DNA of 64,000 bases from Anas platyrhynchos (Eukaryota; Chordata; Aves; Anseriformes; Anatidae): contig NC_092589.1 in NCBI RefSeq assembly GCF_047663525.1, forward strand, positions 31,865,001 to 31,929,000. Reading direction: 5' to 3'. This document shows positions 1 to 13,500 of the stretch, one piece after another. Both the position numbers and the translations under genes were made by a program. Under the pieces are notes generated by a model. The model did not search any database and was not told where the DNA came from. It saw only the letters and a program-made list of their open reading frames with translations. Within the stretch, counting starts at the first letter, position 1; each line of letters begins with the position of its first letter.

Positions 1-1131
1 CAGAAAAGCTGAATGTAACAGGAGGTTGCTTGACAACAGGTCAAATATCAGGGAAAGAAATCTCCATTTAGATAATGAGCCAGTACTGCCATCCTATTTA
101 GCATTCCTTATTAGAATGAAAGGACGTTTTGGGAATGATAATAGCTCAGACAACCACACCAGTATTTTGGCAGGCAGTAAGTTCAAGAACTCTGAAGATG
201 CCGAAGATGAGATGATGTTTGAAGAACATGAAACTATTCATACCACCAGTCAAAGAATTATAAAAACAAAAAAGGGTGGGGAGGGGAGATTGGGGGACAG
301 GGACAGGACACAGGAGAGAAGCCTTACCTTCCCCTCTCAATTAAATCTTTGAGGACTAATTGTTTGAGCATAGCACTGTATGGCTTCTGTGGACTACAGA
401 TGCGTCACAGATACTCTTAAGAATCATCACTTCAAGCTGTTTGTTTTCCGTTTTAAGTCACTTTGAACAAAAATACTGCATCCATTCCCCTTCAATAACC
501 AAACTGAGCGTAAGAATCATTGAGAGCATTTCTGATACAGAAGTGTATCACATACTAAAAGATAATATTTTATAGATAATACTGTAAATCAAAATTAGAA
601 TATACAAAAGAATTTTAAAAACCTTTTGCATGGCTGAACTCATAGTGCAGGTTTAAGATAAGAAATCTTTAAATGAAGTAGTCATACCACATGTTGAATA
701 TCAAATACATTCTAAAGCACTTTACGGAATGTCTGAGTTATCAAGCCTAGGAACTGAGGATACAGGATGTTAATGACAAGCAGCCACATACAGAACACAA
801 AGCAATAAGTTTAGATCAGACTATTTTGGTTTGTGTAGCCCTTTATTAGCAACTAAAATAGAAGATATCTGTTGTACATCACGGGTAGTAACTGACTATA
901 CTGGAGTTTTATTATATTCTAATACAGGATCATTTATAAATGCATTGTTTTCCTTTTTTCTTTTATTAAAAAGCTTCCACCCCTTTTTCCATTTACAACT
1001 TGCAAAACTATTCTGAAAGCTGAGTACATGTGCACAGGTCTGCAAAGAGTGCAAATTTAGGATATGGTAAATGCTTTACATGTTGCATTTTTAAGGACTG
1101 TCTGCCGCCATACCTTCAGAGCCATTACCTT

Positions 1132-1172
<41 letters not shown>

Positions 1173-1397
1173 AACCCACAATGTTTTGATACCAGCCTTC
1201 CTTCCATTGTCCTAAACAAGAAAGCATTTTTAAATGAGTTGAAACTAAGGAAGGACTACACCTACTAGAAAAGAAGAAAGTTCTATTAGTTTGAGGTTTC
1301 AGTATACCCAAAGACCAGGGACTGTATCTTTGTAAGGGCTAGGCTGGGACCCCGTATACAGAGTGTGTGCAGGTGCCATCCCTGAGCATTCAGAGGT
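1..1397 (-). other. MEMO1: MEMO1 3' untranslated and downstream region
   Basis: This stretch lies downstream of the MEMO1 stop codon on the minus strand and holds no convincing coding sequence. On the minus strand, AATAAA hexamers occur at 962-967, 908-913 and 842-847, so polyadenylation in this area is plausible. An A tract at 1139-1168 preceded by nine T forms a T9/A30 palindrome, read as poly-T in the transcript. The exact 3' end is not visible, and the UTR could run past the window edge. Confidence 0.6.
842..967 (-). terminator. MEMO1: Candidate MEMO1 polyadenylation signals
   Basis: Three AATAAA hexamers on the minus strand (962-967, 908-913, 842-847) lie 430-560 nt beyond the MEMO1 stop codon. 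Which one is used cannot be told from sequence alone. Confidence 0.4.
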
Positions 1398-1529
1398 TCA
1401 GTGGACCATAAGTGCTCCAGCTGCATAACTCACTGAGCTGTCTTGCCAGTTTCGACACTGGCTTGACTGAGCATAATTCAAAAATGAAAAGCTCATATTC
1501 ATTCCATTCTTCTGGAGCTCGTTGATAGC
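1398..1529 (-). CDS. MEMO1: MEMO1 terminal coding exon 9
   Basis: This 132-nt exon follows a CTCCTCAG acceptor. It encodes [20 protein letters not shown] through [10 protein letters not shown] and the TGA stop at 1398-1400. The C-terminus ALMVH differs by one residue from the ALTVH I remember for human. Confidence 0.95.
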   Translation of the reverse strand, partial: AINELQKNGMNMSFSFLNYAQSSQCRNWQDSSVSYAAGALMVH

Positions 1530-4500
1530 CTGAGGAGAGTTTAAAAAAAAAAAAAGATCAGTGAAATATTTCATGACATTTTCTAGATCTCAGTCCTCCC
1601 ACTACCCCCCTGGGAATTCCTTCACACTCCCTTAATAAAACAAGAACCTCTGAGTAACTTGTGGAACTAAACCATTTCTGTGCTGTTTCATCCACCAATG
1701 CTCCCCACACCACACTAGGTATATCCATGGAGCTGTATTAAGCTATACCAAACAATTGTTCAAAACAGAACTAAAAGCATGGTTTCCAGAGGATCTCTGG
1801 GGAATTTACACAGAAACAGGCATAACCAGAAAAAAACACCACTATTAACACTTCCTCAATAGCATTTTTTCCGTTAAGGAAAAAGAATGTATCAAGTATA
1901 TTAAGTGTGAAAACTGAAAGAAACCAACAGTTTAGCTGAGATTAATTGCCTAACTAATCATTATTTGAGGTTAAGAATTGGGTATTTATGTAGCGTTCAG
2001 CCATAGTACTGAATTTTGGTACATGCATCCCCAATATTGGTATTGCTCATATAAACTTTTAGAGGGCTCACTTTAAAAGATTCCTCTTGATAATGTTCAT
2101 ACATTTCCAGTGAATTAAGTTTTCCCCCATAAAAAGGTTAACATGCCTCATGTTTTAGACTTAAATGACATTAAAAATATAGTAGAGATTCACTCAAGCA
2201 ATATGATGAATCTGCAGCACTCCATAAGTAAAGCAACTGTGACCCAATTTAAACAACTAAGTTAAGCCAGGTTTATGCCTGCACTGCATCACCAGAGCAG
2301 AATATGGTAGCTAGAAAGTACCACTTTACTCATAAATTTATGGCAATTAAGTTCAGATTAACAGTGCACTGCACTCATACTTAGAGGCAATTTCTCATCA
2401 TATTTGTAGAAACTCAAAAATACTGTCACACATCACAAGGCATCTATGATAGCTAGCTAACAGCAATACTGAACAAATACATACATAAAGTCTGTTTGTA
2501 AGTATTGGTTCATAGCAGTATGTACTACTTCATGGAGATGGATTTTGTTTTAAGTGCCAAGAGAAAGTGAATGACTATTGCACTGAAATTCAAAACGAAC
2601 GCGGTACCTCATCTCCCTCAGGCAACTGAAAACCTTTGCCCTTGTAAGAGCGTTTGCCTATGTGCAAGATGAGGAAATTAGAAACCAAACTGAGAACACT
2701 TGGGAAAAATAAATTAATTCAATGCTTGCCACTTTAGGGCTAAGGAATACTCCAGCAATATTACATTTAAAACAAACGCAAATATTTTGCTAGAAGTTGT
2801 ACTTTGGAACAGATCAAAAATTACTTACATTTAATAATACGCCAATAGGATGTCTTCCACATATTGTATTATGGTATTTCTTCAAGTAATTGCTAAAAGA
2901 TACAGGATCTAGTTGCTCTATAATGTTCATACCCTGAAAAAGAATTGATAGCCGTGATTACTTCACACATAAGCAGGTGTTCATGCATCACCTACTTATG
3001 ACAACATAAAGCACTTGAGAAGTAAAAACCCTCTATGTTCTAACAAGGGTATCAAGGGAATCTCAGTGTGTGAGAGTCTAGCTTGTAGTCTTCATGTTGC
3101 CATCTCCTAACAAGCAAAAAGTGCAGGAACTCTTCCAAAGCTGTCAATGATCCGAAGATCTGTGAAGCTATCCTTGTAGACATCAACGAAGCCGATGTTA
3201 AAAAAGCTCCACCGGCAGACTAGATGACCCCCACCTCCACAGATGCCCTGCTTTCATAGGATTTTGCACTCCAATATCAAGTTTACAAAAAGAGCAATGC
3301 AGAAGGAAGCTTTCCTCCATCTCTTCTCCCTATTAACAGGGATCTTTACAGAGCACTTGCCTCAGACTTACAGATATCCAAACACCCTTGACAAACCATC
3401 AATACACACGTACCCTGGACACATCAAACATTCAAGGCAGTTGACCTGTGCACAGGCTGGTTGTCTGCTCGGAGCATGAAAAGCAGATGCAGAACATCTC
3501 TAACCACAATGGTGCACAACAGAACCCTATGAGCCAGGAGACGATGCCCCCACGTTCCATGAGGCCGTCGCACCTAGACGGGCTTTTTTTCCATCTTAGT
3601 GAGACCCATGATCCCACAGTTAGTTATACTGTTGAAGCCAACACTTTGGTACAAAATAAAGCTTTCCACGCATACAAACATTTGCATTCTCAAAAGGCAA
3701 AAAGAAACCTGCAACTGGCAGATACAGACTATTCTTGCTCTATCCCCATCTAGCAAAGCAAATACGATTAAAGTAGTTTAAAGCAGGTCTAACTTAATTA
3801 TTGTCTGGGTTTCATCATGGCTTTGCTATTTTAGCTTTATTAGCCTCCATTCTCTGCTGTTTTTCCTCCCTCTGAAGATGATTAATCCCCTTCACCAGGT
3901 AAATGAGCCCCAGACACTTACTAATTCTGTACAACAGACAGCTATGCCTCTTGCATGTAGTTAAGAAACAGAGGTTTTCCTCAGAGACCATAAAAAATAC
4001 ACTTTGCATGGGAACAATAGGAAGTCTAATATTAGAAAGCAAGATCAGAGGGAATTTCTCCAAAGGCTTCTCTTTCTCTGATTGTCCCAACCCCTTCCCC
4101 TGCTTTTAGGGAAGTGTAGGTGAGAAAAGGAGAAATCCTGAAGCAGTCAGTCTGTCTGAAGTCTCCACCTCAGGAGTGAAACCTCTCAAATACTCTGCAA
4201 GGGCGTCGGCTGATCTGGCAGAGACGCCAATTATTCAGGCTGGATCTCAGCTTAGCACGGAGGAGCTAGAGCTTCCCCAGAGAGTCAGGGAGGATTAGGT
4301 AACAGCAACCATAACCACCACCTCTGTGTAGCTTTAAATAAAAACAGACATCAGATGATTTCATAAAGAGATCGATTTTATCGAAGAAATAAAACCGAGC
4401 TATGCTGACCAACTGCTGGCAAGAGTTCAGTTCTTCCAGGGTCGTGGACAGGGTGTTTGGGCCCCTGGCTGGTAACTACAGCTGTTACTCAGTCCAGACC

Positions 4501-7500
4501 TACAGAACCTGAACGATTGCCAAAAAACACAGGTAGCTATTCTCTGACCAGCAGTGATTACACAGACATCATCGCATTTGTAAGACATTTAAGAAACATG
4601 TCTTTGAACCTTCCACTTGCTTGTAAACAGCACATGGCAATATACAGCTAGAGAAAGCAGACCCAAAATCTTATCTGTATTCTCAAGTGGGAGCAAACAT
4701 GCATAAGGCACTTCGTCAGATACTGAGCAGCTCGTAAGGACATATTTTATCCATTAGTAAACACTCCTGTGGCTTTTTAAACAAAGAAGAATGGCTGCTC
4801 AATTGAGGGGCGTATATTATAGCTGTAAGTCATCAGAACACACCGTGCACTTGCATTTGAGCATTTGCCTCAAGTGAATGGCCATGGATTTGTCAGAACG
4901 CCTTGTAAGCTTATTTCAATGCACAGATCAGCACTGCAAAACATTTAGAGCTACAACACAGTTCATCCCAGCAAATATCATCTGAACTCCATATACCACG
5001 GATTTAAGAAAAGCCATAGGAAAGTGGTATTACCCTGTCAGCATTCAGCTGTACTGAACTAACATATATTTAAAATTTTTGAATTCTGGCAAAGAAGCAA
5101 AGATTCCCCAGGTTGTTTCTCAGTCTAAAATGATTTTGAGAACGAAGGGAATATTTCTGTCAGGTTGTGTTTTGTTTATTCCGGAAAGAAGTATGAAGCT
5201 AGTCAGAAATTACCAGTATTCAATGTAACTGTTCTGAATCATGTTCAGCTGTATTAAAATACGTGACAAAAAAATCACATGATAAAGATGCAAATTATCG
5301 CACAGCTCTGTAGCTTATCATCTGGTTATTATGGCACCCCACAGCAATAGCACAGCTCAGTTACCCAGACATTATAAGTGGCATCTGCAATACCCTAGCA
5401 TACTGCATATCATATCATTAAAAGCACTTACAGTCTACAAAATGATCCCTCCAGGACCAAGTATCTACCAGTTCACAAAAACTCTAGAGACACCCCTCAC
5501 AGGCTTATTTTACACTATAAACCAGTCAAAGGGTGGTAGAAGTTCAAGTTTGCAACCGGATACCTCAGCTGCTTCTTCATACTTAAATACCAAAAAACTA
5601 GTAGTAGCACACCTACGGAACTGGGAATAAACTTATGTTCAGCACCAGTCAGTCCAACTCCCCTTGCATGTATGAATCACTGGGACCAGGAGATGAACAA
5701 GCAAAAGGAAGCTCACTGGCTGGACACAGTAAAGAATGGAAGGCACAAACTCACTGTCTTGGATTATGCCCAAGCTAAAATTTCCTCCTGGGCTGAAGCA
5801 CCATGGGAGGTGCTAACACACCGGAGCAGCACCGCAGAAACCTCTCGAGTTCAGCATTTAGTTGGAGCCACCTCAAAAGCCAGCGAGGCTGCGCACTGCT
5901 TCTGCACAGCTCTTTGCCTTATCCTCCCCCATGTCCCTTCCCCTCTCAGTACTCAGGGAAAGAAAAACCTCCCATTGAATTGATCGAGGTGGAAGGTTTC
6001 ACAGCTAGATAGAAAATGAGCAACCTGGCAGAGCGGATTGAAGCACACAGTCTGCATTTTCTGGCTAGCCATAATCAATGCATAATTACTCTTCAGTGAT
6101 CTATTAGGGAACACTCCCCAGCTCTTCTGTAAGAAGTTGGCAGTATCAGGCTGTGATTTACAAAGAGTGTTGTGCATCAGCTACCTCACTGCAGCTCTTC
6201 TTTTGAGGATTCCTCCCCAAGGCTCCCCCATTAATCAGGAGGACGCGTACCCTGGCTGTGGTCACGCTGCAGGGTGCACTGAGGCACCTCCAGGGCAACG
6301 GCGAGCTCGCAGCAGGAGTTGCCACAGAGAAGCTGATGCTTCCCCAGCAGTATTTACTACTCCGCATATTTTATGCTTGAGTCTAAGGGCTCTAAATAAA
6401 ATAAAGTAAATGAAATTCCTCACGGTGGTAATAGATTACTAAATCTTCAATGCCCAGAACATTTCGCGTTGCTTATGCACTAGCTAGGAAAATCTCACAC
6501 ACACTTAAGGTCTGGTCTAAGTAAGTAAGAGACTGTTGTCCCCTAATAAGGGGATTTACATTACTTTCTCTTTGGAGAAGCCTGGTGGTTATAATAATGA
6601 GTCTCTTTAGCATGCCAAATCACATTAGAAAAATTTAACATTCATCTAAGGAAAGAGGAGGTAGCTGAGCAAAACACATAAAATTGAATGAACTCCTCTG
6701 GCAGAACATGACAGGGAGATCTTTGTGGCATTGTGCCCCATGTCCCAATGATCACATAATACTGCTAGAAAGAAATCTCCAAAACTCACAAGCCTAACCT
6801 GCTCTGCACGGAATTTGGATGTGGAATCATATGTCCACATATGCGTGGTATTAGCCCACAGGGGAAAAAACAGCGTATTGCCATGCAGCATGTTTAGTTT
6901 TGAGACTGAAAAAAAAAGTACTTTTAGAGTTAGTACACCACGTACAGTAGGCATCATTTTCAGCAGTGTTACAAAAAGTGTCATTTCCTGTTGGCTGAGT
7001 AACTACAAAAGGTAAGATTTAGCACAAAGCAATGTATTCACCAAGAGTAATTAAATGCCAAAGTCCAGTCCTCCTACAAGCTTTCAGTGCAGAAATTAGC
7101 AAGAGAAAACCAATGTTTGCTAATGCACCTTAATCTGCTCTCCTACAAAATAAACAGAGCTGCAAATTCTGGGACTCCACAAAAACACTCGTCCTCATAA
7201 CAGAGAGAAACCTCTCAACTGAGAATGGGAATTATTAAAATTGGTGGAAGTAGAACAAAGGCAAATTTTATTCTGTTTCCATTCCAGCAATGAGTGGTGA
7301 AAACTGAAGATGTTAATACGGATACAGAAAGCAAAAAAAAATCCAGAGATTTCTCCAACAGACTTATTATTTTATTCCTTCAAGACAAGTGGAGGGGAGA
7401 GGGGGGCATGAAGAGGAGGAGATAATAAAAAGCATGCCCTAAATAACAACAGCTGTCTCTTCCAAGAGATTTACAAAAGTTACAGAAATGATCTGATATT

Positions 7501-10500
7501 TTTAGTTGAATTTTAAAGCCATTTGTTTCCAGGAGAATTGCTTCTCTTCCGTAGTTTAAATATAGTTTTGAAAATTAACAATTGTTTTTTCATTTAAAAA
7601 AATCCTTGGCTCCTGTGATTGATTGCAAAGAAAATGCAACAAAATTGGCATCATGCTCTTTTGTGCACTTAGCATTCCCTCCAGCCCTCTGCCAAACCTG
7701 GAACAAAGTACAGCCTAGTACTCTTCCCCACCACCTACTACAGCGTAGAAGGAGGGGGGGGGTAAAACTGCTCCCAAGGAAACAGGGACTTCCATTTTCC
7801 TAACGAACACAATCCACTAGAGACTGCCCTCTTCAAAATGAGCGATGCTGAAACCATTGACATAATGACAGTGCTCTTTCCATATGCAGTTATCACAGCT
7901 ATCGAGTCTGAACTACCACAATACTCAATAATTTTCATTGCTTCCCATAAACACAAGAAGGTGTATGGACAGAAATTCAGTTACACTAGCGGATTTCAAG
8001 TAGGTGAACATGCATTTATTCTCAAGTGATGTTTACTAGATTATACCCACAACAGACTGTGCACACTCAGTAAAACAGAAGATATTAGCTAAAAACAACA
8101 GCTAAGTTCTTTCTCTAGTAAGCAAAGGAAAAGTATACATTTCATGAAAATCACTAATCTGCAATACTTTGTTAGAGAAATTTCTAAAGTGTTCAAAGTA
8201 ATGTCAAGTACAGGAGAAATCTGTTAGTTAGTTCCACCAAATCTGAAAACTTACCATTTTATCTAGGTGCTCAATGGATCTATAAATTTCTCCTTGGGAT
8301 TCATCATAGTAACTGTAACGGAACCTCTGACCTTGAAACAAAAATCATGTATAAAATAAAAAAGGGAAAAATTGTAGCTAAAACACTCCCTAGTACTTAC
8401 AAAGTAATTGAAACTATAACATCTGTAAGTAGTAATCCTCATTTATTTCATACTTTTTAGCTCCACTGAGGAAATTCTAGGGCAATCATCCAAGCAGCAG
8501 CCCAGAACTGAAGTAAAAAAACTACATGGGAAGGGCAGCTGTACTTGAAAAGAAAAACCTGCTATGTAGAAATGACACTGCAGTACCACTTATTAATTGC
8601 CTGTTAATGCCTTGGACTCCAATTCTATAAATTAACAAGTAAAGCAGCATTTTATTTTATTTTTAAACTATCCCTCTTTAGGCAAAAGAAAACTCTGGAG
8701 TCAAGCTACTTGTGTTTGCACAAGAATACCCACTGTAAATAAAGGTTAAAGGAAGAAGTTCATGACAATTCAATTAACAGTTCTAGATGGTTTGTTAGCC
8801 ACAACAGAGCACAGGTCATTCTTATATAGCTCCAGCTATTCCACAGTTCAAAGATGAGTAAAATATGAACTTAATTACATAAGATGACCGAAGATGACCA
8901 TGAAAAAAAGAGAAGAAGGTCTGTTGTGTAATATCAAACATATGTTTCTGAAGCAGATCCTTTTCCAGTTATTGTCACACTTATAAGGAAAACAAAGCAT
9001 TAAAGCAGAAGGACAGAAGTCAAGGCTTTTGAAGTTCTGCCACCAAGATGAACTGGGGTAACTCTGGTGAACTGGCAGAAATACTCCATTTGCTATCTTA
9101 CCCAGCAATAAAACATACAAAACTTATTTCCAGCAAAGGGGGATGTTGCCATGTCCAGTGACTTTTTACCTAGTTAGCTTTGCAAATTCCATTGAGATGC
9201 TTAAGGGTAAAAAAAAAAAAAGCAAGAAACTTCAGATACATTTTATTCCAACAGTGAAGAGATGCTTATAAACCATACACCTTCACCACTTCTTTCCTCC
9301 ACTATACTGAAAAGATGTTACATTATTTTTTAATCTATTGTTCCAAATCTAAAAAGACTTTTTTTTTTAAGCTTTACAAAGGTGCTTACGTTTCAAAGCT
9401 ACATTTACAAGGAATTAAAATACTTTTTACAAAAGACACTCTTTAAAAAGAAATACACAATATTTATCGTACTACTATAATGAAGGGATGCGAAACTTAC
9501 CCCAATGGCAAAAGTCAGAAGAAACCACAAAGAGGTTACTAGGATCAGCTAGGTATTTACTGAAGAGTTTTCCAAATTCCTGCTCTTTTGTCTCACTCAG
9601 TGCTCCGACCAACACAGGAATAATAGTAAACTCATCCTTATGGCTTACAAGCAAAAGAAAAAAAGGTTGTAATTTAACTGGCATCTTAAGGTTTTTTAGG
9701 GCTTGTTAACACATGGCAGAATGACTTACAAGGACACTACTGAACTAAAAATAGAAATAATTTGATAAAATCAGACTATGAAGTTGTTTTAAAGCCTCAA
9801 ACTACTTCAATTTCACAAAACAACTCCCTCCCCAAAACAGCATCTATTTTTGCTGCAAGGTGAAAACACCAGGTCAAAAAAAAAAAAAAAGAGAAGATGC
9901 AGTGGAACTAATTAATAAGGAATGAAATTCTCTCTGTAAGCGCTGCACAAATGTTGGGTATTTTCCAAGAGCTGTGAAAATGCTCAAGATGGCAGCCAGA
10001 TATATATTGATACTCCAGCAGAAATATAAAATGCCATAGAGGAAAAGTAAAATAAGACAGGAAATGAAAAGATTGACAAAAAAACACTACTTTTAATAAT
10101 CGTATTTTTTTTCTGAAGTACTCATCTGAAATAGCAGTTGTAGACAGACCCCTGATGTCAATGATCCAAACAAATTTAAACTTGCACAGGGAACACCCAT
10201 AACTATTTAAAATTTTCAGAAATGCCTTGCAAAAAGGCAAAAAACTCAGCTATTCAGGAAGAGTCCTGTAAGAATGTCAAATACTAACTCTATTAAATCA
10301 ATATAAACGTATAAACTCTTTAATAACGGGTGTTCCAATTTCATTATTCAGGAGTTTGTTCCACTCACAGTTTCTATTACTGCAACAAGTCTTCACCTCT
10401 AGGCCTTCCTCCCCAAATTTTTTACTGGGAGATGAGGGACTGCAGTAAGAAAATCCCTATAAAGGGTATTAGTTCTTCCTACTGTACCTTCAATGTTTCA

Positions 10501-13500
10501 ACTGCAGTTTAATGCGCCTAGCGCTCACTCTTGGACAAGTAGTAATTAGCCCTAGTACCTTTCCATGGCTTTAGCAGTATAAGGCAAATGCATTTCAATA
10601 CTGTGTTCATCTTCATCTGTCTGTAGAGACATACGCTCAAACATTCCAGTCTTCCACAATTCTCCATAAACTGAAATGAATCAAAATAGTTATTTTTACC
10701 TCCAAACATAAAAGCAAAATACAGTGCATCATTATCAAAACCAAGTCCATTAAATCAAGTTACCTGCCTCCAAGAGTTGTCAACATAAACCACTTGGGTT
10801 TTTTTAATCAGTTTCGGATTAAAATTACATTAAAGTCAGAGACACAGACATAGCTTACTCAATTCACAAATAAGTGTGTTAAATCAGTGGCCTAGTTAGT
10901 ATACAGAAAGATTTTCAGTTATGATACAAAATCTAACCAGCAGAATAAACCATTTGAAGATACGCATGCATGGGTCTAATCATTGAATTCTTATTTTCCC
11001 ATACTACATCATAATGTTTCAAAAAGAGTTGATTAGCTGAGTCATTGCTAGACATATTGCTCTTTAATCAAATTTACCATTAACTGAACTATGAGGTCTA
11101 GAGACAGCAAAAACTGACTAAGTAATCCACACCTATAGGTTATCTTTCCTCCTCTGAAGTGCACTTGGTGAAATGCAAACAGAGTGATCTCTGCATTGGA
11201 GAACAGTCCACTTGCTGAACAGTTTGACGTCTGCTTTGTTCTCCATTCCATGAAGAAGTTCTACAAAAACTGAAACATTTGTTACCTACGGTAATGTCTG
11301 CAGGCACTGTGCAGAAAGCCTGAACTAGCTTGATTCATCACAGCCATAATGAAATAGCAACACAAATTTGGCTAATTAGCTCTACCAAAAACGCTAGTGT
11401 ATTATTTAAGTATGCCTTGAAATGCATGAATATTAAAACATCAAGATCATCTTCATTGCAGTTCTAAGCTTAGTCTGAAAGATTGGTGTTTCATGGACTA
11501 AAGGTTTTAGTTCTCTAAGTACTTCACTACTTTGAAAGAGTCACGTGCAATAGCGCATCCAAACACAGCTAGCTTGTTGTTCCATCATTAGAAATAAACT
11601 CAAACCAACTCAAGTGCTATCTTCTTTGCAGACAGAATACTGTACAGAACAGTTGAAGAGGTGTGTAGGGGGCTATTACTCAAATGTAACACTTTTTAAT
11701 TGAGATCCCTTTTAAAGATCATTTGCCATCAGGCGCACACTCATAACGGGAAAGATAAGCAGAGACTGAGAGTTCTTTACATGCAGGAGCAAAAGACACA
11801 TTCAGATTTTAATATAGCAATGCCTGCAACCACCAGGATCTTCCAGAAGTTAGCTTTCATTGGAGTAAAAAGTTTTACATTTGTATGCCACAAAAAAGCC
11901 ATGACGTGCCCAACAATGCGAGGGTCCTCAGCACTGCACTGCCACGGTTAGTACTAAAGCCTCAGCAGTCTACAACACGTAAGCTTTATTAGGCACTTAC
12001 TCTTTTGGTCAATTCGGAGATCATACAGAGGTGTTCTATAAATGTCCACACTGGAAAGTGCACATCGGGAAAGGGGCACGTGATGGGAAGGCCCAAGAAT
12101 GAAAATTTTTCGGCTACAACGATTAACAAAAAAGCCCAGAATTTAGACAACAGCAATTGCACAGAGACCTGGTTCAGAGCAACAAATTTCAGAAAAACGC
12201 TGACGTACAAAGTGATACTTTCAGCAGTTACCCGGTGGTTAATGGTAGAGTTTGTCTCTACTGTGCATGAGACCACGGATCAATCAATGACCCAGCCTTG
12301 CTCAGTATCTGAGAAGCGATTTGAGATCAGTTCAATAATGTGTCACGTAGCCTTAAGCCTCTTACACAGGTTACAGAGCAGAGGGCACTAATCCATTAGC
12401 CATTGAGAAGACTCATTTGAAGGCTGAATTGTAGCCCCTTACAATAGATTTTTGGTTTCTTGCCATGGACCATCTCAACTTGCAGTTACACATCACTGTC
12501 AACAACTACAAGCATGTACCCCCAAACTGAGGATTATCGATTTAGCATCTTTATAGAGCCTTTCACTTATTTGATTGGCTTAAATTGGGATTTGGTAAAA
12601 CTTGACGTAAGGCTATTCCCAAAGGCTGTTGCCTTAACGACAGGGATTTGGACCCACACTTTCATAGCATTAGCTGATACTGGAAGCTTTCACCCATCAT
12701 CATCATTGTATCATTTCATCAAGTCATCAGTTCCAAGCTCTTGATTAGATGTTAGAGTTCTCCTGCCACAAGACTTGAGAAGATCTGTAGGAAATTCAAC
12801 TTCTTCCAAATCAGGATCCTAAGATGTTATTTCTGCACTCAGCTAAAGCAATGGGATGCATGGAAAGATTTTTTTTTCCCCTTGCATGTGGAATGTTATA
12901 GCAATCAATATTAAAATACTAAAGCTGTTGACAGTGCTCACACAAACAAAAAATTCAAGTGTTCAAAACTTTGGCTGAAAGATTAATTATACTCTGCCAA
13001 ATTCTAAACATTCAAAGCAGTAAACCAGCAAACGATCCAGAAAGTTCAGTCAACTCACTGTGTCACTGAACCTGGGGAATGCAACTCGGTCTGAAAGCTT
13101 TAGAGAAACCAGTTCTCTGTCACAGTGTAAGTTATCTTCACTTTGTTTACAATAGCTTCGAATGTATACAAAACAATGTCTTTGGGGAGTACTACGTTTT
13201 CTCATAAACAACTGATAAACACAGACAGCTTTTATGATAGCACTGCCAAATACACGCTCCAAGTAAATACTGGAGACATTTTTAAAGAAATGTTGCAGTC
13301 CAAATATGTAAGAATTTTAATTATTTCTAGAATAAATGACTTGGTATTTTCAGAGGCAGGCACAGACTACAGAGGGGTTTTGTTTTGTTTTAATTTGGAG
13401 ATTTTTAAACTGTGGTGCTATTAGTAACAGAAGTCCATTTAAAATTATTACAACAAATAACTTTCACTGACTTCAAATATCATATACACACAATGGTCAC

